The notes beneath the pieces are model-generated. The model was given only the letters and a program-made list of their open reading frames with translations, did not search any database and was not told where the DNA came from. The translations under genes and the position numbers were made by a program. Shown one piece after another: positions 1 through 7,674 of a stretch of 64,000 nucleotides of DNA. Numbering within the stretch: position 1 is the stretch's first letter; each line of letters starts with the position of its first letter. The stretch comes from Clostridiaceae bacterium (GTDB lineage Bacteria > Bacillota > Clostridia > Peptostreptococcales > Natronincolaceae). The stretch covers positions 248,001 through 312,000 of the forward strand of contig JAHDLO010000010.1 in the NCBI GenBank assembly GCA_018432235.1, in the 5' to 3' direction.

Positions 1-562
1 CCAACACGTCATATAAGCCACCATATATGGCATTAAGTAATGCATCGTCAATGTCTATTTTCCAATCCCCCTGTATTCTGGTAAGCTTAATTTCCACAGT
101 ATGTCTTTTCCTATCAGTGGCGTTCTTCATCTTATCTAAAAGTATTTTTTCAGCTTGCTTTGCTATTGCTGCCTCATTGATTTGCTTGTCAGAAAAAGCA
201 CTTGTCAACACAGCCTCAAGCCCCTCTACAACATAATCTGCAACTACAACTTTCATATCAATATTTGTTATTTCTGTTTTTACCACAGCAGTATTTCCTT
301 TTATTTCAGATGAGAGTGTTTTAAACACGATATTTTTATATAAGATATCACGCATTTCTTTACCTTCCAACAATAAATCCTCTTCCTCAGTCCTAACATT
401 TTCTTCCCCAAAGTATTGTACCATTGTCGACCTATCGGCATTTTTCATTGCATTTAATGCAGTTGTAACAGCCTCCTCTGGCGTTTCAAGCCCTTCCCCA
501 CATCCTGTAAGCATAATCACTATGCATAGTAAAACAAAGCTTAAGCCAAATAATCTTTTCAC
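1..562 (-). CDS. Lipoprotein, C-terminus beyond window (partial)
   Basis: The frame runs off the left edge, so only the first 187 codons are visible. A GTG start at 562 follows a run of Gs acting as ribosome site; the nearby ATG at 564 is followed at once by a stop. The N-terminus is a lipoprotein signal with a LTGC lipobox around residues 18-21, so the protein is probably anchored outside the membrane. The mature part (TPEEAVTTALNAMKNAD...) resembles the small secreted DUF4878/DUF5105-like lipoproteins common in clostridia, often with an NTF2-like fold. No catalytic motif is visible and the function is unknown. Confidence 0.75.
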   Translation of the reverse strand, partial: MKRLFGLSFVLLCIVIMLTGCGEGLETPEEAVTTALNAMKNADRSTMVQYFGEENVRTEEEDLLLEGKEMRDILYKNIVFKTLSSEIKGNTAVVKTEITNIDMKVVVADYVVEGLEAVLTSAFSDKQINEAAIAKQAEKILLDKMKNATDRKRHTVEIKLTRIQGDWKIDIDDALLNAIYGGLYDVL

Positions 563-590
563 ATTATCCCCCCCATTTAACATTACCTTA

Positions 591-619
591 ATTTTACAAT
601 ACAAATCATTAGTCTTCAA
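591..619 (-). promoter_or_regulatory. Putative sigma-A promoter of the partial lipoprotein
   Basis: On the minus strand TTGAAG is separated by 17 bases from TAAAAT and lies about 30 bases upstream of the GTG start. The rest of the 563-929 gap shows no gene. Confidence 0.45.
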
Positions 620-929
620 TGGATTTCTACGAGAAATAAGATGCTCTGAAAAGCATATTGCAGAAAAATAACTTGCTTGACATCTGACCCGCCTTCATCT
701 TATTAGGATACTTCAAAAGTATTTCTTTCTTGAATTAACCAACAATCTGAACCAGCCAATAATAAGCATGGGCGAATCAGTTTAATAGATGAATTCCATA
801 CATAATAGCGATTGGTGGCGGACTCTATAAAATTTATTTTTCTATTTATACCAATCTATTACTTAAATTTATCGCCGAAATATAGTAAAATCAATATAGA
901 CTAATAGATGACAAGGGGATGTAATCATA

Positions 930-1964
930 TTGAAAAAATATTTAAGCTATTTACCGGGATTTATTGTATCCATTACAATTGCATTAATTGCAAAGCTAGT
1001 CGTTGATTTTTTACCAATTCATCTGATAAGTGCTTCTGTGGTTGCCCTATTTATCGGTATCATTATTAACACAATAAGAAAGCCCGATAACATGTTGGCA
1101 CCTGGAATTAAATTTACTTCCAAGAAAGTATTGAAGTTTGCCATCATTCTTCTGGGCGCAAGCTTAAATATTACTACAATTCTGCATGTGGGAAGCGTCT
1201 CGCTTATTGTAATGATTTTTACCCTCTTAACCTGCTTTGGTGGCGGTTACTTTATTGGGAAGGCCCTGAAGCTGAACTGGAAGCTGTCAAGCCTGATTTC
1301 AGCAGGAACAGGGATATGTGGCGGCTCTGCCATTGCAGCAATAGCTCCTGTGATTGAGGCCGACGATACGGATATGGCCTACGCTATGTCAGCAACCTTT
1401 ATATTTGACATGGCAATGATCCTGCTTTTCCCTATTATGGGGCATGCATTGGGCCTTTCCGACGCTGCATACGGATTGTGGGCAGGAACAGCAGTGAATG
1501 ATACATCCAGTGTTGTAGCAGCTGGATATGCCTTCAGTGAAGCAGCCGGCGATTTTGCGGTTATGGTTAAATTAACCAGGACTCTGGCGATTATTCCTAC
1601 TGTTTTAGTGTTTGCATTGATAAGCCTCAGAATTAAAAAGAAAGCACTGGCAACTAGTGTCGAAACTGACAAGGAGACTAAGCCGAATATTATGTCCTTA
1701 TTTCCTTGGTTTATTTTGGGGTTTGTTGGGATGGCACTTATAAATAGCTTTGGGATAATCCCAACACATATTTCTGCTATGCTGAAAGAGCTTAGTAGAT
1801 TTCTCATGGTGGCTGCCCTTGCTGCAATAGGTCTAAACACCAGCTTCAAAGATATAAAAAAATCTGGGATTACACCAATGCTTCATGGGTTCATCATATC
1901 TGCTCTAGTTGTAATTGTTGCAATTTCAGTGATTTGGTTTGAACAATTTCTTGGTTTGCTTTAA
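930..1964 (+). CDS. YeiH-family (UPF0324) putative sulfate/anion exporter
   Basis: A 344-residue polytopic membrane protein with about ten hydrophobic segments. The TTG start at 930 follows AAGGGGATG. Features typical of the family include the SAGTGICGGSAIAA stretch (about residue 127), the GTAVNDTSSVVAAG stretch (about residue 190) and FALISLRIKKK. Members of UPF0324 (YeiH) are predicted transporters, with sulfate or sulfonate export proposed for some; the substrate here is not established. It stands alone, flanked by minus-strand lipoprotein genes, and is followed by a terminator hairpin at 2079. Length matches the family (about 330-350). Confidence 0.8.
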   Translation: MKKYLSYLPGFIVSITIALIAKLVVDFLPIHLISASVVALFIGIIINTIRKPDNMLAPGIKFTSKKVLKFAIILLGASLNITTILHVGSVSLIVMIFTLLTCFGGGYFIGKALKLNWKLSSLISAGTGICGGSAIAAIAPVIEADDTDMAYAMSATFIFDMAMILLFPIMGHALGLSDAAYGLWAGTAVNDTSSVVAAGYAFSEAAGDFAVMVKLTRTLAIIPTVLVFALISLRIKKKALATSVETDKETKPNIMSLFPWFILGFVGMALINSFGIIPTHISAMLKELSRFLMVAALAAIGLNTSFKDIKKSGITPMLHGFIISALVVIVAISVIWFEQFLGLL

Positions 1965-2010
1965 TAGTAAAATCAAGGATTTTTAGGACTTGACCCACGA
2001 GTTAAAAGGG

Positions 2011-2047
2011 CCAAAATAAAACGTCAAGCTGTATTTAGCTTGACGTT
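2011..2047 (-). terminator. Rho-independent terminator of the 2130-2507 gene
   Basis: Perfect 11-bp stem AACGTCAAGCT/AGCTTGACGTT with a 6-base loop, followed on the minus strand by TTATTTTGG. Confidence 0.6.
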
Positions 2048-2078
2048 GAGATTAACTAAAAGGTAATTATCCAAGGTA

Positions 2079-2105
2079 ACCGTCTCTTGACGGTTTTTAT
2101 TTTTA
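2079..2105 (+). terminator. Rho-independent terminator of the YeiH-like gene
   Basis: ACCGTC-TCTT-GACGGT hairpin followed by TTTTATTTTT on the plus strand. Confidence 0.65.
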
Positions 2106-2129
2106 GTAAATATATAGCTTTTTTATTTT

Positions 2130-2507
2130 CTATGATCTATTGAACTGTAATTTTATTTCTCCTTCACCGCTATTTTCGATACTGTTAAAAATTAGAGTCC
2201 ATTCTCCAACTATTTTTTCAAATTCATTAATTTCTTTAATCGATTGTTCTGAAGTAGCTTTCCCATCCCATCTTATGTCTCCATTGGGGTCCTTCAGCTC
2301 AAACTCAACCTCGCCTTTTGTAAGTGTCAAATTTATTTCTAATTTCATTCCATTAAAATCGTCTTCAACAGTATAACTATAGGTATCAGTCACTCTCTGA
2401 CCTTCTTTAATCGTATAGTGTGCTGAGCTTTGATTTCTTACAATACATCCCGTCATCCCAAAAATTAAGCTTAACATAATTATGAGTATCGAAATCCTTC
2501 TTTTCAT
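2130..2507 (-). CDS. Small secreted lipoprotein, function unknown
   Basis: 125 residues. A basic start (MKRR), a hydrophobic core and the GMTGC lipobox near residue 21 mark a lipoprotein anchored on the outer face of the membrane. The mature domain is rich in beta-forming residues (YSYTVEDDFNGMKLEINLTLTKG...) and ends with a pattern (GEWTLIFNSIENSGEGEIKLQF) like small beta-sandwich domains. The start follows GGGGGATAAGACAAA. It is monocistronic, with a terminator at 2011-2047. No family was recognised. Confidence 0.7.
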   Translation of the reverse strand: MKRRISILIIMLSLIFGMTGCIVRNQSSAHYTIKEGQRVTDTYSYTVEDDFNGMKLEINLTLTKGEVEFELKDPNGDIRWDGKATSEQSIKEINEFEKIVGEWTLIFNSIENSGEGEIKLQFNRS

Positions 2508-2750
2508 TTTGTCTTATCCCCCTAAATGTTTTAATTCAGTGTTGCCCATCAATCATATTTATATAACAAGAAAATTATACCACATTTTACATTCATTTTC
2601 TAATTTTCCTACCGTATTATTCAGTTAAAGCTGAAGTCATAGGAGACCAAGTTTAATTGGTTTTTGAAAAGGTCCTGCCGCATCCGAAAAAGCTACCATT
2701 AGACTAACAATATATGCTTAGTCTTTTGAAGGGATGGGAATCTCTAAAAA

Positions 2751-2787
2751 ATCAAAAACAAAAAAACACCAATGTATAAAACATTGG
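2751..2787 (-). terminator. Terminator of the tRNA operon
   Basis: Minus-strand hairpin CCAATGT-TTTAT-ACATTGG followed by TGTTTTTTTG, 14 bases after the last tRNA. Confidence 0.75.
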
Positions 2788-2800
2788 CATTTCAACGCAT

Positions 2801-2877
2801 TGGCGCGCCATGAGGGATTCGAACCCCCGACCTTCAGATTCGAAGTCTGCAACTCTATCCAGCTGAGCTAATGGCGC
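2801..2877 (-). tRNA. tRNA-Arg (anticodon TCG)
   Basis: Cloverleaf with acceptor GCGCCAT/ATGGCGC, TTAGCTCAGCTGGATAGA D arm, anticodon loop CTTCGAA and GGTTCGAATCC T arm. CCA is encoded (TGG at 2801-2803 on plus). Last gene of a seven-tRNA operon. Confidence 0.95.
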
Positions 2878-2901
2878 ATATTTAAAATTAGATAAAAAAA
2901 A

Positions 2902-2978
2902 TGGCGTGCCCACAGGGATTCGAACCCCGGACACTCGCCTTAGAAGGGCGATGCTCTATCCAGCTGAGCTATGGGCAC
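2902..2978 (-). tRNA. tRNA-Arg (anticodon TCT), copy 1
   Basis: Acceptor GTGCCCA/TGGGCAC, anticodon loop CTTCTAA, encoded CCA. The body is identical to the copy at 3413 apart from one compensated acceptor pair. Confidence 0.95.
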
Positions 2979-2982
2979 AAAT

Positions 2983-3057
2983 TGGAGCGGAAGACGGGAC
3001 TCGAACCCGCGACCCTCGCCTTGGCAAGGCGATGCTCTACCACTGAGCCACTTCCGC
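2983..3057 (-). tRNA. tRNA-Gly (anticodon GCC)
   Basis: Acceptor GCGGAAG/CTTCCGC, anticodon loop TTGCCAA, canonical D and T arms, encoded CCA. Four bases separate it from the neighbouring Arg tRNA. Confidence 0.96.
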
Positions 3058-3076
3058 TTATAATGTTTTAAATGCA

Positions 3077-3159
3077 TGGTGCGGACGAAGGGATTCGAAC
3101 CCCCACGGTTTCCCGCTAGAACCTGAATCTAGTGCGTCTGCCAGTTCCGCCACGTCCGC
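3077..3159 (-). tRNA. tRNA-Leu (anticodon CAG)
   Basis: Class II tRNA with a variable arm, acceptor GCGGACG/CGTCCGC, anticodon loop TTCAGGT between CTAGA and TCTAG, encoded CCA. Confidence 0.95.
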
Positions 3160-3168
3160 ATAAGTTAA

Positions 3169-3244
3169 TGGCTGGGATAGAAGGACTCGAACCTTCGGAT
3201 GACGGAGTCAAAGTCCGTTGCCTTACCGACTTGGCTATATCCCA
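3169..3244 (-). tRNA. tRNA-Gln (anticodon TTG)
   Basis: Acceptor TGGGATA/TATCCCA, anticodon loop CTTTGAC, T arm GGTTCGAGTCC, encoded CCA. Confidence 0.95.
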
Positions 3245-3328
3245 ATATTTTTGGATAATGCATAGCCAATAAGCTCCCTACTATTCATTATCTACCACTC
3301 ATAAAATATTGTCAATCTATAAGTTTAT

Positions 3329-3405
3329 TGGGGTGGATGATGGGATTCGAACCCACGAGTGCAGGAGCCACAATCCTGTGTCTTAACCACTTGACTACAC
3401 CCACC
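3329..3405 (-). tRNA. tRNA-His (anticodon GTG)
   Basis: Acceptor GTGGGTG/CATCCAC with the extra 5' G opposite a C discriminator, the hallmark of tRNA-His. Anticodon loop TTGTGGC, encoded CCA. Confidence 0.95.
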
Positions 3406-3412
3406 ATACATA

Positions 3413-3489
3413 TGGCGTACCCACAGGGATTCGAACCCCGGACACTCGCCTTAGAAGGGCGATGCTCTATCCAGCTGAGCTATGGGTAC
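3413..3489 (-). tRNA. tRNA-Arg (anticodon TCT), copy 2
   Basis: Acceptor GTACCCA/TGGGTAC, anticodon loop CTTCTAA, encoded CCA. First gene of the tRNA operon, directly after the promoter. Confidence 0.95.
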
Positions 3490-3514
3490 TTGTTTGTTTT
3501 TTGAACGCTAGATT

Positions 3515-3543
3515 ATAATAACACTTCCATGAGATTATGTCAA
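3515..3543 (-). promoter_or_regulatory. Sigma-A promoter of the tRNA operon
   Basis: Minus-strand TTGACA, 17-base spacer, TATTAT, ending about 25 bases before the first tRNA. Near-consensus, as expected for stable RNA. Confidence 0.8.
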
Positions 3544-3712
3544 GCCCTTAAATTTGACAACTTTTTCTTTATTTTGTTTTTTTATATCATCATCAGCTGT
3601 TCAAAGAACAAGAAGAATATTGTATAGGATTGTCACCAAATCCTTTAATTATTCACGTGCTATAAAATTGTTGCCCTGATCTGCCCTATGGTAATCCATC
3701 GTTGGATGAAGT

Positions 3713-4180
3713 CTATTCTAAAGTAATATGCTTTACAAGCATTGTCTTACCAAACTCGATGATTCCGCAGCTTCTTTTGGAGCCGCCTCTTGGGAAGCTG
3801 GTACTGCCGGGGTTAAATAAAATCATATCATTTTCTACGATATACAAAGGCACATGCGTATGGCCGAAAACCACAATATCTGCCTCCTCCTCCTGCCCCT
3901 TATAATAGATTCCGTTTAAGCTATATTTTACATTGTACTGGTGTCCATGACATAATAAAATGCGTTTGCCGCCAAAGCTTTTTATAACCTCTGTTGCCCC
4001 TGTCCAATCACAATTACCCCGTACCCCTAGTACTTTAATCCCATAGCTTTGAAGGATATAACCTATGTCGTCGTGATGATCTCCCGTATGTAATATATAA
4101 TCCACATCAGTGAAATGCTTCATTGCAGCAGCTATGCCTGCTTGATTTCCATGGGTGTCGCCTAATATGCCAATCTTCAT
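3713..4180 (-). CDS. YfcE/MJ0936-type metallophosphodiesterase
   Basis: About 155 residues, a soluble calcineurin-like phosphoesterase. All five metal-binding blocks are visible in order: GDTHGN near the start, GDHHD, GNCD, HGH and GHTH. The ATG at 4180 has GGGGTG at a suitable distance; an in-frame GTG at 4189, overlapping the rdgB stop, is the alternative. Family members hydrolyse phosphodiesters in vitro with Mn2+ or Ni2+, but the natural substrate is unknown. It is the third gene of a tight rph-rdgB-phosphodiesterase operon, an arrangement frequent in clostridia. Confidence 0.88.
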   Translation of the reverse strand: MKIGILGDTHGNQAGIAAAMKHFTDVDYILHTGDHHDDIGYILQSYGIKVLGVRGNCDWTGATEVIKSFGGKRILLCHGHQYNVKYSLNGIYYKGQEEEADIVVFGHTHVPLYIVENDMILFNPGSTSFPRGGSKRSCGIIEFGKTMLVKHITLE

Positions 4181-4185
4181 ATGCT

Positions 4186-4788
4186 TCACACCCCAAGCCT
4201 GTCCTTCAAAGCTATCTTCAGCTTTTCCAAGGCCACTGCCCTATGGCTAATCTTATTCTTAGCCTCTGAGCCCAGTTCCGCGAAGGTTCTGTCCAACTGT
4301 GGCACAATAAATAATGGATCATATCCAAAGCCCGTTGTGCCCTCTGGCTGGTAGCCTATCCGCCCAGGGCATTCTCCCCTAACGGTTAAAGCTTCACCAT
4401 CAGGGAAAACTGCAGCTATTGCACAAACAAAACGAGCGTTTCTTTTCTCCTCTGGTACATCCTTTAATAAGCTTAAGAGCTTTTGATTATTTGCCTCATC
4501 ATCGGCCTCCTCTCCCGCAAAGCGAGCGGAGTAGATACCCGGACGGTTGTCAATTGCTTCAACCTCCAGTCCTGAATCGTCGGCTATAGACAGCAGTCCT
4601 GTCTTTTCCATTACTGTTTTTGCCTTTATAATGGCATTCTCCTCAAAGCTATTGCCATCTTCAATTATCTCCAAGCCCTCTAGTCCTACTGCCCCCATGG
4701 AAAGCACTTCCATATTATAATCCACCAGCATTTGACCTATTTCTTCCAGCTTATGCTTGTTGTTGGTGGCAATTACAGCCTTTAACAT
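4186..4788 (-). CDS. rdgB: XTP/dITP diphosphatase (non-canonical purine NTP pyrophosphatase)
   Basis: 200 residues, usual length for RdgB/HAM1. It hydrolyses dITP, ITP and XTP to monophosphates, keeping deaminated purines out of nucleic acids. The family signatures ATNNKHKLEEI at the N-terminus, DDSGLEVEAI and PGIYSARFAG, plus GFGYDPLF and SHRAVAL near the C-terminus are intact. It lies between rph and the phosphodiesterase gene; the rph-rdgB pair is a classic conserved arrangement. Cytoplasmic. Confidence 0.95.
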   Translation of the reverse strand: MLKAVIATNNKHKLEEIGQMLVDYNMEVLSMGAVGLEGLEIIEDGNSFEENAIIKAKTVMEKTGLLSIADDSGLEVEAIDNRPGIYSARFAGEEADDEANNQKLLSLLKDVPEEKRNARFVCAIAAVFPDGEALTVRGECPGRIGYQPEGTTGFGYDPLFIVPQLDRTFAELGSEAKNKISHRAVALEKLKIALKDRLGV

Positions 4789-4819
4789 CCTTTATCACCC
4801 TTTATCCTTTTATTGTACA

Positions 4820-5563
4820 TTATTTCCCTACAAGCTCTGCAATTTCTCCAAGGCTTTCTCGCTGCTGCTTCAAAAGCTCTTGATTCCCTAATTCCCCTAA
4901 TCTCAGCAGCTCCATCAAATCGTCTCTGGTAAATGGCGCTTCTTCACCTGTGCCCTGTACCTCAATAAATTCCTTCTTATCTGTCATAACTATGTTCATA
5001 TCCACTTTAGCGGTAGAATCCTCTTGGTAGCATAAATCTAGCATTGGGTGCCCTTCGACTATCCCTACACTTATGGCAGAGACATAGCTTCTAATGGGCA
5101 GCTTATCAATTGCGCCGTTAAGCTTCAACTGATGCATTGCGTCCACTAGTGCAACGAAGGCACCGGTAATTGAAGCCGTCCTTGTCCCTCCATCCGCTTG
5201 AATCACATCGCAATCTATCCAAATGGTTCTCTCTCCTATGGCATCGAGGTCAACCACTGATCGGAGGGCCCTACCGATAAGGCGCTGTATCTCCTGAGTT
5301 CTGCCCTCTACTTTGCCTCTACTGGACTCTCTTACCTTTCTTACCATAGTGGAGCCCGGCAGCATTGAATATTCAGCTGTAATCCAGCCTTTTCCTGTAT
5401 TCTTAAGGAAGGGTGGCACACGATCCTCAACCGCAGCGGTACATATCACCTTTGTATCCCCCATTTCAATTAAAACCGAACCCTGAGGATGCTTAGTGTA
5501 ATTTCTAGTTATTCTGATAGGTCTTATTTCATCGTAGCTTCTTCCATCTATTCTTTCCACCAT
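4820..5563 (-). CDS. rph: Ribonuclease PH
   Basis: 247 residues. RNase PH is a phosphorolytic 3'-5' exoribonuclease that trims tRNA 3' trailers and works as a hexameric ring. Typical stretches are RPIRITRNY near the N-terminus, [34 protein letters not shown] with the phosphate-binding arginines, and the [17 protein letters not shown] block. RBS AGAAGGGAAG precedes the ATG. It heads the operon with rdgB 31 bases downstream. Confidence 0.96.
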   Translation of the reverse strand: MVERIDGRSYDEIRPIRITRNYTKHPQGSVLIEMGDTKVICTAAVEDRVPPFLKNTGKGWITAEYSMLPGSTMVRKVRESSRGKVEGRTQEIQRLIGRALRSVVDLDAIGERTIWIDCDVIQADGGTRTASITGAFVALVDAMHQLKLNGAIDKLPIRSYVSAISVGIVEGHPMLDLCYQEDSTAKVDMNIVMTDKKEFIEVQGTGEEAPFTRDDLMELLRLGELGNQELLKQQRESLGEIAELVGK

Positions 5564-5928
5564 ACCGCTTCCCTTCTATGTAAAATTTAAATTGATAGAA
5601 ATATTCACCTGAAAAAATCTCATATTACTTGAAGGTGCATACCTATTTTAGTTTATCCAAATCATAAGCTTGTCGTCCAATGTCCGTGGCTAATGGCATT
5701 TAAATTCAATGCATTAACCCAAAGGAAACTAAGCAAAGCTTCTGGCTTGAATAAACATACAGCTCATATTTATTATGTCATTGCTTCACCTATGTATTGT
5801 ATCATACTTTTCTGCCAATGTTTTATATTTTTAGGGCTAAATCTATCTTTTACAACATTGTGTTGCTTCATACATCATAAGGGCAACTGCTTAAACAACC
5901 GCAAAACAAAAGGGGTTAATTTCACCCC
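5564..5928. other. Intergenic stretch, no gene seen
   Basis: A 365-base AT-rich spacer between rph and the upstream GerM-like gene. An open plus-strand frame (5693-5932) has no ribosome site and no recognisable content and is judged spurious. Apart from the terminator at its left-hand end near 5900 nothing is identifiable. Confidence 0.6.
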
Positions 5929-5930
5929 TT
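5900..5930 (-). terminator. Terminator of the GerM-like gene
   Basis: AAGGGGT-GAAATTA-ACCCCTT followed by TTGTTTTG on the minus strand; the hairpin overlaps the stop codon. Confidence 0.65.
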
Positions 5931-6927
5931 AATAATGATTTGAAAATACCGGTAGATTAAGCTTTACATCTCTATGAAGATCAATTTCCTTCCCTTTTGA
6001 AAGCAGCCTTACCTGGCTAATGGTGGGTTCTACTTCCTTTAGTGTCAGACCGATTTCATACACCAATGATTGCTGATGACGTAGATTTTCAGGGATTCTA
6101 GTAATCTCCTCGCTAAATTCTATATAGGCTATACCATCCTTAACATAAACATCATTGACAGTCACGCCATCCGGCAGCTCGCTATAAAAGTCAGTTCCCT
6201 CAGGCGCCCCCTCCAATAGCAAATTTAAAACTGACTTTACATCTGCCTTAAGGGATGTCAAGCCCTTTGTAACCGGTACAAAGAAACTATCCTCACCATT
6301 ATAGGAGGTCTTATAATATACCACCACTGGGATGGTGTCGTTGCTTAAGGCCTGTGTAAGATTAATATGCTCTCTAGCCATTGGTGCGTTCACCTTAGTA
6401 CCGAATTTCAGCTTACTGGTAACCTTTCCGTTCACTAATATCTGCACCTTGTCAATTGCCTCAAACTCAGTAAGGGTATAAACAATGGATTTTACCATTG
6501 CCTGTTCTTCAGCCTCTGAGCCACAGGTTAATAGCTTATCGTTAAAATCCACCTTGCTTAAGCCTTCATTTATTGACATTCCCAGCACGTCCGTGCCATT
6601 GGGTAATGTTGGCATTAACCCAACAGTCTGCAGATCCTCTCGAATCTCAGGATTATCCACTAGCTCCTTCAGAGCTGCCTTAGCAATGCCTTCCTCCCAG
6701 GGTATCTTCTTCATTAGAGGAATCAATATGCCCTTATCATCTCTATAATATAGAAGTGTTTCTCTTAAGTTCTCTTCTTTTTCTTCTAATCCATTTTCAA
6801 GAATCAAGCTCACATCATCAGCGTCTTGATCCCTCCCCACCAGTTTATTTAAGGGATTTTGACAAGCAGTAAGCAATACAAGACTGCATATCAAAAGAAG
6901 AACACCTAAACGACGATATTTTCTCAT
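5929..6927 (-). CDS. GerMN-domain lipoprotein (GerM-like)
   Basis: 332 residues from the ATG at 6927, chosen because GGGGGGACGAATA lies just upstream; the frame extends 9 codons further without a better site. A signal with a LLTAC lipobox (about residues 19-23) makes it a lipoprotein. Two GerMN-like repeats follow: about 55-185 (LRETLLYYRDDKGILIP..., KVDFN) and 195-320 (VVVYYKTSYNGEDSFFVP..., AYIEFSEE), each with the ALKELVDNP/VLNLLLEGAP helix. Such proteins are linked to sporulation and germination in Bacillus. It is monocistronic with a terminator. Confidence 0.85.
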   Translation of the reverse strand: MRKYRRLGVLLLICSLVLLTACQNPLNKLVGRDQDADDVSLILENGLEEKEENLRETLLYYRDDKGILIPLMKKIPWEEGIAKAALKELVDNPEIREDLQTVGLMPTLPNGTDVLGMSINEGLSKVDFNDKLLTCGSEAEEQAMVKSIVYTLTEFEAIDKVQILVNGKVTSKLKFGTKVNAPMAREHINLTQALSNDTIPVVVYYKTSYNGEDSFFVPVTKGLTSLKADVKSVLNLLLEGAPEGTDFYSELPDGVTVNDVYVKDGIAYIEFSEEITRIPENLRHQQSLVYEIGLTLKEVEPTISQVRLLSKGKEIDLHRDVKLNLPVFSNHY

Positions 6928-6994
6928 TATTCGTCCCCCCAAATATAAAATCATTAATTAATAACATTTATATTAGCCGAAGGACGAAACTATG

Positions 6995-7516
6995 CTATTT
7001 CTTTTTACCGGCCGAAAAATACCCTCCTCTTATGGATCTGGTATCCATTACAGTTATAAAAGCATTTTTATCATGCTGATCGATGATTTGGTATAGAGCT
7101 TGTAAATCCTTTCGTTTAAGCGTAATATTCAACAGATGCCGTATGCCTTGTCTACCATAGCCCTCGATTACCGTAACACCAAAGCCCTTGTCCCTTAGAA
7201 TGCCCACCAGCTTCATGACCTCATGATCTGAAATTACTTGAGCTACAATATTCCCCAACGCCAGCTTCTCCTCCAAAAATACCCCCATGAAATTTCCTGT
7301 TGCAAAGCCTGAGGCATAAACTAATATATTAATCGGATTATCTAATCCGCTTAAAACCTTGCCAATTGCCATGACATAAATACTGACCTCAAAAAAACCA
7401 ATTAATGCTGCAATAAAGCGTTTACCCCTAACCACCATAATCATTCTTATCGTTGCCATACTTACATCCGTCAACCGTGCAAAAAATATAAACAAATAAC
7501 CCAGTATAAGCTCCAT
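6995..7516 (-). CDS. UPF0316 / DUF2179 membrane protein
   Basis: 173 residues. The N-terminal half holds about three hydrophobic segments (LILGYLFIFFARLTDVSMATIR is the typical start of the family, then VRGKRFIAALIGFFEV and a third to about residue 95). The C-terminal half (about 100-165) is the cytosolic DUF2179 domain, with the VTVIEGYGRQGIRH pattern that resembles small ligand-sensing ferredoxin-like folds. RBS TAGGAGG precedes ATG. Related to Bacillus YebE; no biochemical role is established. It lies alone between the amidase and GerM-like genes. Confidence 0.85.
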   Translation of the reverse strand: MELILGYLFIFFARLTDVSMATIRMIMVVRGKRFIAALIGFFEVSIYVMAIGKVLSGLDNPINILVYASGFATGNFMGVFLEEKLALGNIVAQVISDHEVMKLVGILRDKGFGVTVIEGYGRQGIRHLLNITLKRKDLQALYQIIDQHDKNAFITVMDTRSIRGGYFSAGKKK

Positions 7517-7635
7517 AATATGCCTCCTATAGATTTTTCTCTGCCTATATTTTAATTATACTACTGACATCTGAAATTAAACAGATATACATATTAATAA
7601 AACAGCTGTATTAGATAACAAATTGTTAATATTTC

Positions 7636-7671
7636 TGCAAAAGAAAGAGGCCAGCCAAGAGACTGGTCCTC
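7636..7671 (-). terminator. Terminator of the amidase gene
   Basis: Minus-strand stem GAGGaCCAG/CTGGcCTC with an internal mismatch, followed by TTTCTTTTG, a few bases after the stop codon. Confidence 0.6.
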
Positions 7672-7674
7672 ATA

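Noticed and set aside
2752..2934. Open frame of 60 codons on the minus strand ending in SLMARQCVEMPMF...
   Set aside because: It reads through two tRNA genes; the similarity of such frames to one another is due to tRNA sequence, not protein coding.
5693..5932. 79-codon plus-strand frame in the rph-GerM spacer
   Set aside because: No ribosome site, runs into the terminator of the opposite gene, no recognisable content.
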